DNA from: JBFHRE01 sp041746105
GTDB lineage: Bacteria; Actinomycetota; Acidimicrobiia; Spongiisociales; ZC4RG35
Length of the DNA stretch: 64,000 nucleotides
NCBI GenBank assembly: GCA_041746105.1
Contig: JBGTHP010000003.1
Coordinates: 186,001 to 250,000 of the forward strand
Reading direction: 5' to 3'
Shown: in pieces, positions 17,007 to 24,893 of the stretch
How positions within the stretch are numbered: the stretch's first letter is position 1
How the letters are laid out: every line of letters begins with the position of its first letter
The notes under the pieces: generated by a model
What the model saw: only the letters and a program-made list of their open reading frames with translations
Told to the model about the DNA's origin: nothing
Databases searched by the model: none
Position numbers and translations under genes: made by a program

Positions 17007-17012
17007 ACCGCC

Positions 17013-18344
17013 TCAGCACCCTGCGGCCTGCAGCGACGGCCAGGGGTTGAAGGTCGTTCCATCCCTCGCCATTTCGAAATGGAGGTGGGGGCTTGAACCG
17101 AGTGCGCTACCGGTGTCACCGACGTAACCGATGACGTCTCCCGCGGCCACCCTCCCCGCCTGGCCAAAACCATCGAGGTGGCTTCCGATGTAGCGCACTC
17201 CGTCGTCCCCGGACAGCCAGACCTGGAGGCCGCCGATTGTGCCTGTCTTGAGCTCGATCTGACCGGAAACGGGAGCCTGGACGGGTGTGCCTCGGGGCGC
17301 GAACAGGTCATTTCCGGTGTGGGTTCTGCCGTTTGATCGAGGAAAGCCCCAGTCGTTGAAATACTTCGCGCCGCGGACCGGGCACACCCAGCCGGATCCG
17401 GCCGGCACGGTGAGAACCTGCCCAATTCGGATCAGGTCGACGTTTGTGATGCCGTTGGTGGACGCCAGCATCTGTGAACTGAGGCCGTAGCCGGCCGCGA
17501 TCGCTCCAAGGGTCTCGCCCGGGTTGACGGTGTGGGTCGAGGTTCCCGAGCCCGCAACCGTTGGCGGGGCCGGCGGCGGGTTGCCGCCGATCACCAGAGT
17601 GGTGCCGACATAGATCGTCGACGTGTTCGTGATGCCGTTGGCGGCGGCGATCTCTGCCACGGTCGTGTTGTACCGCTGTGCTATCGAACCCAGCGTTTCG
17701 CCCGATGCCACCACGTGGCTTCCGGCGGGTGTCGCAGCCGGCGGCCCCGTCGGATTCGTCTGGTCGGCGAGCAAGAGATCCTGTCCGATCCGAAGGAGGT
17801 TGGGATTGTTCAACTGATTCAGGCTCGCCAATTGGCGGGCGGTGGTTCCCAGCTTCTGAGCTATCCCCGCCAGGGTGTCGCCTGCCTGCACGGTGTAGCG
17901 GCTCTGACCGACCGTGGCTGATCCGACGGAGTCCGGAATCGTCAGCTGTTGGCCGACTCGGATCAGATTGGGATTCGAGAGGTCATTCGCCGCGGCCAAT
18001 TTTGCGACGGTGGTTCCGTTTTTTGCCGCAATGTCTCCGAGGGTGTCACCCTGTTGGACCGTATATCCCGCGCCCGCCGCAAGGAGGAGGGCGAGTGCGA
18101 CCGCTGCCAGGCGGGCAGCCTGCTTGGGATCTTGGTTGCGGCGAAATGTTCGCCTTAAGGCCTGGCGCCAGGCATGGATCTCGGAGGCGTACAGGCGACA
18201 GATCCATCTGCTCGGATCCGAATGTGCACCCCGACGGTGTCGTGTGCGATCCACGCCTGCTGTGCGCGAAGATTGGATTTCTGGAGCCGGCTGCGCCGGA
18301 ACGTTTGTCTCTGACCTGGCTGTCGTCTGTGACCTGGCTGACAT
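17013..18344 (-). CDS. LysM-repeat M23 metallopeptidase (cell-wall endopeptidase)
   Basis: After an Arg-rich N-terminus of about 75 residues comes one hydrophobic segment (AARLAAVALALLLAAGAG). Four LysM repeats follow (YTVQQGDTLGDIA, YTVQAGDTLAGIA, HVVASGETLGSIA, HTVNPGETLGAIA), each ending in an IRVGQ-like motif. The C-terminal M23 domain has zinc ligands in HTGNDLF and HLHFE. It probably binds and cuts peptidoglycan outside the membrane in growth or division. The start ATG is preceded by GAGGGG. The membrane segment may be a signal anchor instead of a cleaved signal. Confidence 0.93.
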   Translation of the reverse strand: MSARSQTTARSETNVPAQPAPEIQSSRTAGVDRTRHRRGAHSDPSRWICRLYASEIHAWRQALRRTFRRNQDPKQAARLAAVALALLLAAGAGYTVQQGDTLGDIAAKNGTTVAKLAAANDLSNPNLIRVGQQLTIPDSVGSATVGQSRYTVQAGDTLAGIAQKLGTTARQLASLNQLNNPNLLRIGQDLLLADQTNPTGPPAATPAGSHVVASGETLGSIAQRYNTTVAEIAAANGITNTSTIYVGTTLVIGGNPPPAPPTVAGSGTSTHTVNPGETLGAIAAGYGLSSQMLASTNGITNVDLIRIGQVLTVPAGSGWVCPVRGAKYFNDWGFPRSNGRTHTGNDLFAPRGTPVQAPVSGQIELKTGTIGGLQVWLSGDDGVRYIGSHLDGFGQAGRVAAGDVIGYVGDTGSALGSSPHLHFEMARDGTTFNPWPSLQAAGC

Positions 18345-18392
18345 GGTGGCACCCCTCAGAGTGCCCCTGACTCCATACCGCGTTCAACGACA

Positions 18393-19457
18393 CTAACTGC
18401 GACGTTGCCCGATTGAAAGCCTCACCGGTTCCGCACCGTTCCTTGCCCTCAGCTGGCCGCAGGCGGCATCGATATCGCGGCCCCTCGTGTCTCTGATCGT
18501 GGCGTTGGCTCCGGCGTCGAGTAACACGCGCTCAAACCTCTTGATGGCGGTGGCAGAAGAAGGACGGTGGTCTGTGAGGGGCGTGGGGTTCATCGCGATC
18601 AGGTTGACATGGGCCCGCAGTCGCCTTGCAATTGCAGAAAGTCTCAGGGCCTGGCCCTCGTCGTCATTGATGCCGTCGATCATCGTCCACTCGAGAGACA
18701 CGCGTCGCCCTTTCTTCTCGAAGTAGTTGGCCGCGGCGGCCTCTACTTCATCGAGCGGGTACCGATCATTGATCGGGACAAGTGAAGACCGCAGCACGTC
18801 GTCGGCAGCATGGAGGCTCACTGCCAGATTCACGGGCCACGGCTCGTTTGCGAGCCGCCTCATGCCGGGAACGATTCCGACGGTGGAGACCGTTATCGAA
18901 CGCGCCGACATCCCCATCACCTCGACCATGATCCTGATGGATTCGCGCACCCTGGCGTAGTTCGCCAGAGGCTCTCCCATTCCCATAAAAACGACGTTGC
19001 CGAGATTCCTGGGTACTCCCGGCATTCCCTGGATTCTGAGAAACGCCTTGGCGAACGCAACTTGAGCCACTATCTCGCCGGCGCCCAGATGGCGATCGAA
19101 ACCGAATTGTCCCGTTGCACAAAACGTACATCCCAGCGCACAGCCGGCCTGGCTCGAAATGCAAAGCGTGGCCCGGCGCGGATAACCCATCAACACCGAC
19201 TCGATTGCACTGCCGTCAGGTGTCCTGAACAGCCACTTCCGCGTGGTTTCACCGTCTGCGACCTGCTCTGTCTCGACCCGGAACGGCCAGAGTCCGTTCT
19301 CGTGCTCATGACGCCAGGAAACAGGCAGGTTCGTCATCTGCTCTACATCGAGCACCGGCGTCTGATAGAGCCAATGTCTGAGTTGATCAACGCGAAACGC
19401 GGGTTCCCCTTCGGGAAAGGCCGAAGCAAGGTCTTCGGGTGCCGTGGTGTAGAGCAC
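18393..19457 (-). CDS. rlmN: 23S rRNA (adenine-C2)-methyltransferase / tRNA m2A37 methyltransferase
   Basis: This is a radical SAM enzyme of 354 residues with the cluster motif Cys106-x3-Cys110-x2-Cys113 (CALGCTFC), GEPLANYARV, the SLHA motif, and the C-terminal catalytic Cys region DIDAACGQLR. RlmN methylates C2 of A2503 in 23S rRNA and A37 in some tRNAs. The GTG start follows three bases after the stop of the upstream helix-hairpin-helix gene, so the two are likely co-transcribed. Confidence 0.95.
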   Translation of the reverse strand: MLYTTAPEDLASAFPEGEPAFRVDQLRHWLYQTPVLDVEQMTNLPVSWRHEHENGLWPFRVETEQVADGETTRKWLFRTPDGSAIESVLMGYPRRATLCISSQAGCALGCTFCATGQFGFDRHLGAGEIVAQVAFAKAFLRIQGMPGVPRNLGNVVFMGMGEPLANYARVRESIRIMVEVMGMSARSITVSTVGIVPGMRRLANEPWPVNLAVSLHAADDVLRSSLVPINDRYPLDEVEAAAANYFEKKGRRVSLEWTMIDGINDDEGQALRLSAIARRLRAHVNLIAMNPTPLTDHRPSSATAIKRFERVLLDAGANATIRDTRGRDIDAACGQLRARNGAEPVRLSIGQRRS

Positions 19458-19460
19458 CGG

Positions 19461-19778
19461 TCAGCCTCGGGTTGCGGCCTGATCGATCCAGTCTGCCGCC
19501 TTGGTCTCGGGTACTCCTGCCGCCGTGGCCACCTTCTCGGTTTGGGCTGCGGCCAGATCCGAGAAGCTGCGAATCCCGTTTTGGGCGAGCCTGGCGGCGA
19601 ATACAGGGCCGATACCGGTGATTTCGGTGAGATCGTTCGAAGTCGCCGGCTGTGCAACTCGAAATGTGGGAGGGGTTGGCTCTTTGGGGGCGGCGATCGT
19701 GATCAGCCGATCCCTCATCGCCCAACCGACCGCGGCGAGACCGCCGAGGAATCCAAGGAGTTTTGCCAGTCGTTTCAT
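19461..19778 (-). CDS. Small membrane-anchored helix-hairpin-helix protein
   Basis: The 105-residue protein has an N-terminal hydrophobic stretch (LAKLLGFLGGLAAVGWAM) and a linker, then a helix-hairpin-helix domain NDLTEITGIGPVFAARLAQ with ETKAADWIDQA at the end. The domain resembles the DUF4332/HhH_5 type that follows the pattern 'L..I.GIGP..A..L...GI.t...LA'. The role is unknown; it may bind nucleic acid or act in protein contact at the membrane. It is directly upstream of rlmN. Confidence 0.8.
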   Translation of the reverse strand: MKRLAKLLGFLGGLAAVGWAMRDRLITIAAPKEPTPPTFRVAQPATSNDLTEITGIGPVFAARLAQNGIRSFSDLAAAQTEKVATAAGVPETKAADWIDQAATRG

Positions 19779-19837
19779 GCTCGGATGTTAGCTCCGTCTC
19801 TCTGGCCGGAGCCGTCCCTGTCACTAGGCTCCCGCCG

Positions 19838-20857
19838 ATGGAGGTCGACTACACATTCCCAGCGGGACCTGCGTTGGAGGCGGTGCCGGCTGCCCGAGGC
19901 GCGGTCCAAATGGGCTTCGACGGGTTCTTCACGGCCGAAACCAGCCACGATCCTTTCCTCGGCCTCGCCCTTGCCGCGAACGAGTGTCCCGACTTGACAA
20001 TCGGCACCGGTATCGCGGTAGCGTTCCCGCGCTCACCCATGGTGGTCGCCCAGACCGCTTGGGATCTGGCTGAAATGAGCGGGGGAAAATTCATCCTCGG
20101 GCTCGGGACCCAGGTCAAGCCTCATATCGTCCGTCGCTTTTCGACGGCTTGGGACGCGCCAATCCCGCGCATGCGCGAATACGTCCACTCCCTGCGGGCA
20201 ATCTGGCATGCCTTTGAGTCGGGAGATCCTCTCCGATTCGACGGTGACCATTACCGCTTCTCGCTCATGACACCCTTTTTTGCCCCGAGACCGATGCCGC
20301 ACAGTCACATTCCGGTAGGTTTGGCCGGCGTCGGACCTGGATTGAGCCGGCTCGCCGGCGAAGTAGCCGACGCGTTTTTTGTACATCCGTTTCACACTGT
20401 CAAATATCTCGATGAGGTCGTTCTGCGAAACGTCTCTCAGGGCGCCGAGCAACATGGGCGATCGCTCGGCGACATCGCCAGAATCGTCAGCGTTTTTGTC
20501 GTCACGGGGCGCGACGAAGCCGAGATCGATGCCATGCGCAAGGCGGTGAAAGGCCAAATCGCGTTCTACGCCTCAACCCCGAGTTATCGAGTCATCCTTG
20601 AAACCCACGGCTGGGACTTCGGTGCTGTGTTGAATCAGATGAGCCGGAGGGGACAATGGGCCGAGATGGGATCGGTGATTCCCGACGAGGTGGTAGACGA
20701 GGTGGCCATAGTCGCTGAGCCTGACTCGATCGGATCTGCCATTCGATCGCGATACGGTGACCGGATTCAGAGGATTGGTTTCTACAACATCATTGCCGGC
20801 GCCGGGCTCAACTCGACCGAGCTGGCGTCGGCGATTGCCGATCTCAAGGCCTTTTGA
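19838..20857 (+). CDS. LLM-class flavin (probably F420)-dependent oxidoreductase
   Basis: This is a luciferase-like TIM-barrel protein of 339 residues: GFDGFFTAETSHDPFLGLALAA, IGTGIAVAFPRSPMVVAQTAWDLAEMSGGKFILGLG, and IPVGLAGVGPGLSRLAGEVADAFFVHPF are close to the TIGR03617-type F420-dependent group common in Actinomycetota. The ATG at 19838 opens the conserved N-terminus; a frame start 25 codons earlier adds nothing conserved. The substrate is not predictable. The last 14 bases overlap the convergent transpeptidase gene. Confidence 0.9.
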   Translation: MEVDYTFPAGPALEAVPAARGAVQMGFDGFFTAETSHDPFLGLALAANECPDLTIGTGIAVAFPRSPMVVAQTAWDLAEMSGGKFILGLGTQVKPHIVRRFSTAWDAPIPRMREYVHSLRAIWHAFESGDPLRFDGDHYRFSLMTPFFAPRPMPHSHIPVGLAGVGPGLSRLAGEVADAFFVHPFHTVKYLDEVVLRNVSQGAEQHGRSLGDIARIVSVFVVTGRDEAEIDAMRKAVKGQIAFYASTPSYRVILETHGWDFGAVLNQMSRRGQWAEMGSVIPDEVVDEVAIVAEPDSIGSAIRSRYGDRIQRIGFYNIIAGAGLNSTELASAIADLKAF

Positions 20858-22415
20858 CCAGCGCAGCCGCCGCTGCGGTGTCGACCCTGGGATCGGCGAT
20901 TCCATGCCAACCTTCCGGTGTCGAGCGAATCACCGCCACCGGACCCCATCCCCCCTCGTAAGCGTTCCGTTGCCTGACTTGGTGGCCCCTCTTCCGGAGT
21001 TCGGCGACCACATCGAGATCGAATCGAGATTCGACCTCGATCTTGGAGGCTCTTCCTGATTGCCAGTCTTCTGTAGTCCACCTCGGCATGTCCATCGCCT
21101 GAGCGGGCGCAAGGTTCGCATGAAATATCAGGGCGGCCATCTGGGCGATCAGCTGAGGCTGCTGATGACCCCCACGCGTCCCGATGATCGCATCGAATCG
21201 ACCGTCTCTGGTCCACATGCTGGGCGACAGCGTATGGAGTGGTCGCCTTCCGGATTTGAGCTCGTTGGGATGGCCGGGCCGCAAGTCGAAGCCGGCACCA
21301 CGGTTGTGGAGGAAAAACCCGGCTGCGGCCAGTCCAGACCCGATCCCGGAGAAGTTTGACTGGATGAGAGCGATCGCACGACCCTCGCCATCGGCGGCAC
21401 ACAGAAAGGCGGTACCCCCTGGAACCGGTCGGACGGCGTTGTGGGGCAGAGCCACCGTCCGATCGATCTTGTCTGCCAACCCCGAGAACGTACCTCGGTT
21501 GAAATGGTTACCCCACTCCCGGGGAAGCGTGTCCCGGTCGGACAGGACCTCGTCGCGGCTTGCGGCGTTGATTCGGTAGGCCTCGATCAAGAGGTGGGTG
21601 AAGTCGGGATCCAGTGGATCCTCCGGCGGGTCGAGTGATTCAAAAACGGCGAGTGTCGCCAGGCTCAGATAGCCCTGGCTCGATGGTGGAACCGTCCATC
21701 CCGTTCTACCCAGGACATGTAGAGCGAGTGGATCGACCCACTCCGGGGTCCAATTCCTGAGGTCGTCGGCGCTCAGGCAACCGCCGGTCGCCGTCGAGAT
21801 CGCCTCGGCGATGGGACCTTCATAGAACCCACGCCACCCATGGATTCTGACATGGTCGAGGCTGGATTTGAGGGCGGGGCGGGTAACCAAATCACCCGAC
21901 GCCGGAGGCACTCCTCCGACGAACATTTCATCTCCGTGGGTTTGGGCAAGCAGTTGATCCGACCGGGCTGACAGAGCACGTGCCAACTCGGTGGAGGCGG
22001 GAAAGCCGTTGCCGGCGAGATCCGAGGCAGACGTGAGGAGTTGTGCCAACGGCAACGTGCCGAACCTTTCGACCAATGCCTGCCATCCAGCCACACAGCC
22101 CGGCACAGTTACTGTGAACGGGTGATGAATCGGGATCCGAACGAGTCCCTCATCTCGCAGCCGGGATGCGTCGGCCCCGGATCCTGCAACGCCCGATGCG
22201 TCGAGGCACCTCACCTGCTTGCCGTCCCATATCAGTGCAAACAGGTCTCCGCCAATACCGCACGTCTCGGGGGCCACCGTTGCGAGGGCGGCGTTCGCAG
22301 CCACTGCCGCATCTATGGCGTTGCCGCCTTGGTCCAGGATGTCCAGACCGGTTTTGGTCGCGATGTGGTGCGGTGTGACCACCGCCCCCATCTTGCCGAA
22401 CGCCTCCAGACTCAC
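20844..22415 (-). CDS. Gamma-glutamyltransferase (Ntn hydrolase) family protein
   Basis: The 523-residue protein has the family's GGNAIDAAVAANAALATVAPETCGIGGD start. The autoprocessing/nucleophile Thr is in PGGTAFLCAADGEG (Thr335), and RPLHTLSPSM and TRGGHQQPQ follow. The residue after the nucleophile is Ala, where classic enzymes have Thr-Thr-His. No signal peptide is visible, which fits cytoplasmic YwrD-type members. It probably hydrolyses or transfers gamma-glutamyl groups. The GTG start overlaps the end of the upstream 205-residue protein. Confidence 0.88.
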   Translation of the reverse strand: MSLEAFGKMGAVVTPHHIATKTGLDILDQGGNAIDAAVAANAALATVAPETCGIGGDLFALIWDGKQVRCLDASGVAGSGADASRLRDEGLVRIPIHHPFTVTVPGCVAGWQALVERFGTLPLAQLLTSASDLAGNGFPASTELARALSARSDQLLAQTHGDEMFVGGVPPASGDLVTRPALKSSLDHVRIHGWRGFYEGPIAEAISTATGGCLSADDLRNWTPEWVDPLALHVLGRTGWTVPPSSQGYLSLATLAVFESLDPPEDPLDPDFTHLLIEAYRINAASRDEVLSDRDTLPREWGNHFNRGTFSGLADKIDRTVALPHNAVRPVPGGTAFLCAADGEGRAIALIQSNFSGIGSGLAAAGFFLHNRGAGFDLRPGHPNELKSGRRPLHTLSPSMWTRDGRFDAIIGTRGGHQQPQLIAQMAALIFHANLAPAQAMDMPRWTTEDWQSGRASKIEVESRFDLDVVAELRKRGHQVRQRNAYEGGWGPVAVIRSTPEGWHGIADPRVDTAAAAALVKRP

Positions 22416-23029
22416 CTGCGGAGCGCCGGGACCTGACGGTTGACGGCGTCGAGTACGGCCCTGACCACCGCGCGCGCCGGGTCCCCATCCACCAGGGAAG
22501 ACCCGACCAGCAGCCGCTCTCGTTGCTCAACGACGAGGACGACCTGGGCGATAGCTACATGATGCCGACCAACCATCGGTGTATCGACTGCGGCGATGGC
22601 AAAGGCTGCCTCGACTGCGAGCGCCTGCTCGAGCGCCGCGATCGTTGCTTCCGCAATCAGACGAAGTCGCGTCGATGAGGCGGCCGGGCCGACCGCAGTA
22701 CCGGTGAGCCTGACATCGTGCCATTCGAGATGTGTTGTCATCTTCATCCTCGAACCGTCGATTTCTTCCTCGATGTCGGAAATCACGGCTCGGTCGCCAC
22801 CGCTGAGTTCTGAGTCTCTGATCTGAACCACTGAGACGATCCGCCGGTCCACTTCGACTCCGTGCCCAGCCAGTGCAACCGACTGGACGTCTCGGACGAC
22901 TTGTTTGGCGGGCTTGCCTGGCTGGGCGAGAATGTGGACTTCGACGAGATCTTGGCCCTTCAGGACTACACGGACCGCTTCCACACCAGGGATCCGTCGA
23001 AGGCTTTCCTCGAGCGCTGTCGATTTCAT
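22412..23029 (-). CDS. Conserved hypothetical protein, possible role with the neighbouring HD-domain genes
   Basis: The 205-residue protein has a small N-terminal alpha/beta domain (ALEESLRRIPGVEAVRVV ... VEVHILAQPGKPAKQVVRDVQSVAL) like ACT or heavy-metal-type folds. A C-terminal domain of about 90 residues follows (ATIAALEQALAVEAAFAIAAVDTPMVGRHHVAIAQVVLV). No catalytic motif, signal peptide or membrane helix is seen. It overlaps the GGT start by four bases and is divergent from the HD-GYP-like gene across the structured region. I do not recognise the family. Confidence 0.7.
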   Translation of the reverse strand: MKSTALEESLRRIPGVEAVRVVLKGQDLVEVHILAQPGKPAKQVVRDVQSVALAGHGVEVDRRIVSVVQIRDSELSGGDRAVISDIEEEIDGSRMKMTTHLEWHDVRLTGTAVGPAASSTRLRLIAEATIAALEQALAVEAAFAIAAVDTPMVGRHHVAIAQVVLVVEQRERLLVGSSLVDGDPARAVVRAVLDAVNRQVPALRR

Positions 23030-23093
23030 GCACGCAGAGTAGTCATGTGACCACGGAGAATCGCCTCTTGCCTCCGAACAATTCGCGAACTAC

Positions 23094-23372
23094 ATTCCGT
23101 CTGCCGGTTTCGTTGATGAATCCGGCGGAATCGGACCTTCGGGCGCTAGATAGGAGGGCCGATTTGGGAGGGTGGAGTTCAACGGGGCCACGGAAAGTGG
23201 AAACGGCGGTATAAACCCGGCGTTGGTAACGACGTCTGAACGAAAGCTTTCCCAGACTCGTCTGGGAATGGAGGGAGAGAGCCCGGCGGGTAGTCAACTA
23301 TCACCACCAGCGGAGCGGAAATCCACCACATCGGTATCGAATGTGGTGAGAATCGCAGAAACCAGGTGATAG
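23094..23372 (+). ncRNA. Candidate structured RNA or riboswitch-like leader upstream of the HD-domain genes
   Basis: This non-coding stretch holds at least four strong helices. They are ATTCCG..CCGG/CCGG-CGGAAT at 23094-23131, CCAC/GTGG at 23188-23200, TTCCCAGA-CTCG-TCTGGGAA at 23249-23268, and a nested element. In that element CTATCACC (23298-23305) pairs perfectly with GGTGATAG (23365-23372) and encloses CACCACATCG-GTAT-CGaATGTGGTG (23324-23348), which has a single bulged A. Purine-rich internal loops (GGAAATC / AGAATCGCAGAAA) flank the inner stem. I could not match it to a riboswitch class I know; it is not c-di-GMP-I by motif. The strand is inferred from the gene downstream. Confidence 0.45.
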
Positions 23373-23377
23373 ACGGA

Positions 23378-23467
23378 ATGAGAACCAGACTGATTCGACT
23401 CATTACAACCGTTGGAAGCCTGGCGACGATGATCGTCGCCGCCTCGGCGAACTCTCGGATCGGTTGA
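23378..23467 (+). CDS. Possible 29-residue leader peptide with signal-peptide character
   Basis: MRTRLIRLITTVGSLATMIV is followed by AASANSRIG and a stop. It has a basic N-terminus, a hydrophobic core and an AxA-like end. It starts six bases after the structured element and ends 28 bases before the HD-domain gene. The ribosome-binding site is weak (AGACGG). It may be a leader peptide, a tiny secreted or membrane peptide, or chance. Confidence 0.3.
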   Translation: MRTRLIRLITTVGSLATMIVAASANSRIG

Positions 23468-23495
23468 CAACTTTGCCGGGCAATCTTCCTCACTC

Positions 23496-24893
23496 GTGAC
23501 AAGCGTTCACCAAACCCTGACCTACCAGCAGCGCCGAGGGCAGCTGCTCATCGGCTCGATCTATTTCACACTCGGCGTCGGCGTCGTCGGTCTCGTGTTG
23601 TGGCGCAAACCCATCCTCGCCCAGGGTTTCGACTGGACCTCGTGCATCTTTTTTGCGATTGCTTTCGCAGTCCTCGAGCTGTGGGCCGTAGAGGTCAACG
23701 ATCGATGGAACATGAGTTCTGGAGTAATGCCGTTGTTCACGGGCGGTGTGGTCCTCGCCCTTCAATCGGGGAACGCCATGTTGGGAATGGTGATCATCGG
23801 CGCCGCCGGATTGATCGGGCCGGACGACATCAAGAAACGACGAGTTTTCCAACCGGTCTCCAACTTCGGGCAGATAACTCTTTCGGCGGCGCTGGCCGGT
23901 CTGGTTCTCGACTCGATGCTCGAAGGATTGAATCGATCTCAATTCCAGAACAGCCAGATGTTGCAGATTGCGATCGCCGGCAGCGTTTCGGCTTTTGTCT
24001 ACACGGTGTTCAACGTCGGACTGGTTCGCATTGCGGTCGGAACGGTTTACGGAACCAGAAATCTGTTGCCCTGGTCGCGGATGTCATCGCTCTTTTTTGC
24101 ACAGGTAACAATGGGTTTTTTGGGAGGGATGTTGGGGGCACTCCTTCTGGCGAGCACGCCAGAACGAACCGAGTCCGCCGCAGGGTCACCACTTGTGCCT
24201 CTGGTGCTCGGTGTATACGTGATCGGGCACCTGGTGTATACGTCCTATTCCCAGTTGAGAAAAGCGCACGAAGACTCACTCCAGGGGTTTGTCAAGACGC
24301 TCGAAACCCGCGATCTGTACACAAGGGGGCACACGGAGAGGGTGGCGCACTTTGCCGCCGTGATCGGGGAAGAGCTGCGATTCACCGGGACCCAGATGGA
24401 ACGGTTGCGATGGTCGGCCCTCATCCACGACATGGGCAAACTCGCGGTCCCGGCCGATCTTCTGAGCAAACAGGGAACGTTGACAGATGACGAATACCGC
24501 GACCTCCGCCGGCACTCTCACAACGTCGACGATCTCCTGAGCGAGGTGGACTTTCTGACACCGATGGTGGCGATCACCTCCGGTTGTCATCCGCGCCTGG
24601 AGGGTGAGGACTTCGGGCAGAAACACCACTCGCATACCAACCAACCCACCCTCGAACAGTCGGTGCTTGCGGTAGCAGACGCTTTTGACGCCATGACGAG
24701 TTCCCGTAGTTATCGCATGTCGATGAGCCAGTCGGCGGCCTTCAACGCACTCGAAGAGAACGATTCCCCGCTTTACAACCCTGACATCATCGAGGCATTG
24801 CGCCGCGGCGTGGAAAAAACCGAGCAAGTGTTTGGGCAACCGATCCTGGGTCAGATGCAGCCCCCTGAACTGTCGGAGATCAGACGTGGGTGA
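23496..24893 (+). CDS. Membrane HD-GYP-like phosphohydrolase
   Basis: Six to seven hydrophobic segments fill residues 15-250, resembling a membrane sensor module. A cytoplasmic HD domain follows with RGHTERVAHFAA (His279), LIHDMGKLAVP (His311-Asp312), HSHNVDDLL, and ADAFDAMTSSRSYR, as in HD-GYP proteins. The GYP region is altered: where HHERLDGSGYP is expected, the sequence is GCHPRLEGEDFGQK. Classic HD-GYP proteins hydrolyse c-di-GMP; with the changed motif the substrate is uncertain. The next gene encodes a paralogue-like protein and overlaps its end by eight bases. Confidence 0.85.
   Translation: MTSVHQTLTYQQRRGQLLIGSIYFTLGVGVVGLVLWRKPILAQGFDWTSCIFFAIAFAVLELWAVEVNDRWNMSSGVMPLFTGGVVLALQSGNAMLGMVIIGAAGLIGPDDIKKRRVFQPVSNFGQITLSAALAGLVLDSMLEGLNRSQFQNSQMLQIAIAGSVSAFVYTVFNVGLVRIAVGTVYGTRNLLPWSRMSSLFFAQVTMGFLGGMLGALLLASTPERTESAAGSPLVPLVLGVYVIGHLVYTSYSQLRKAHEDSLQGFVKTLETRDLYTRGHTERVAHFAAVIGEELRFTGTQMERLRWSALIHDMGKLAVPADLLSKQGTLTDDEYRDLRRHSHNVDDLLSEVDFLTPMVAITSGCHPRLEGEDFGQKHHSHTNQPTLEQSVLAVADAFDAMTSSRSYRMSMSQSAAFNALEENDSPLYNPDIIEALRRGVEKTEQVFGQPILGQMQPPELSEIRRG

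Noticed and set aside
23094..23372. c-di-GMP-I, c-di-AMP, glycine or RNase P RNA in the structured segment
   Set aside because: Key sequence signatures (for instance the GNRA-receptor loops of c-di-GMP-I or the GAGGAAAGTCC core of RNase P) were not found, so I list it only as an unclassified candidate.
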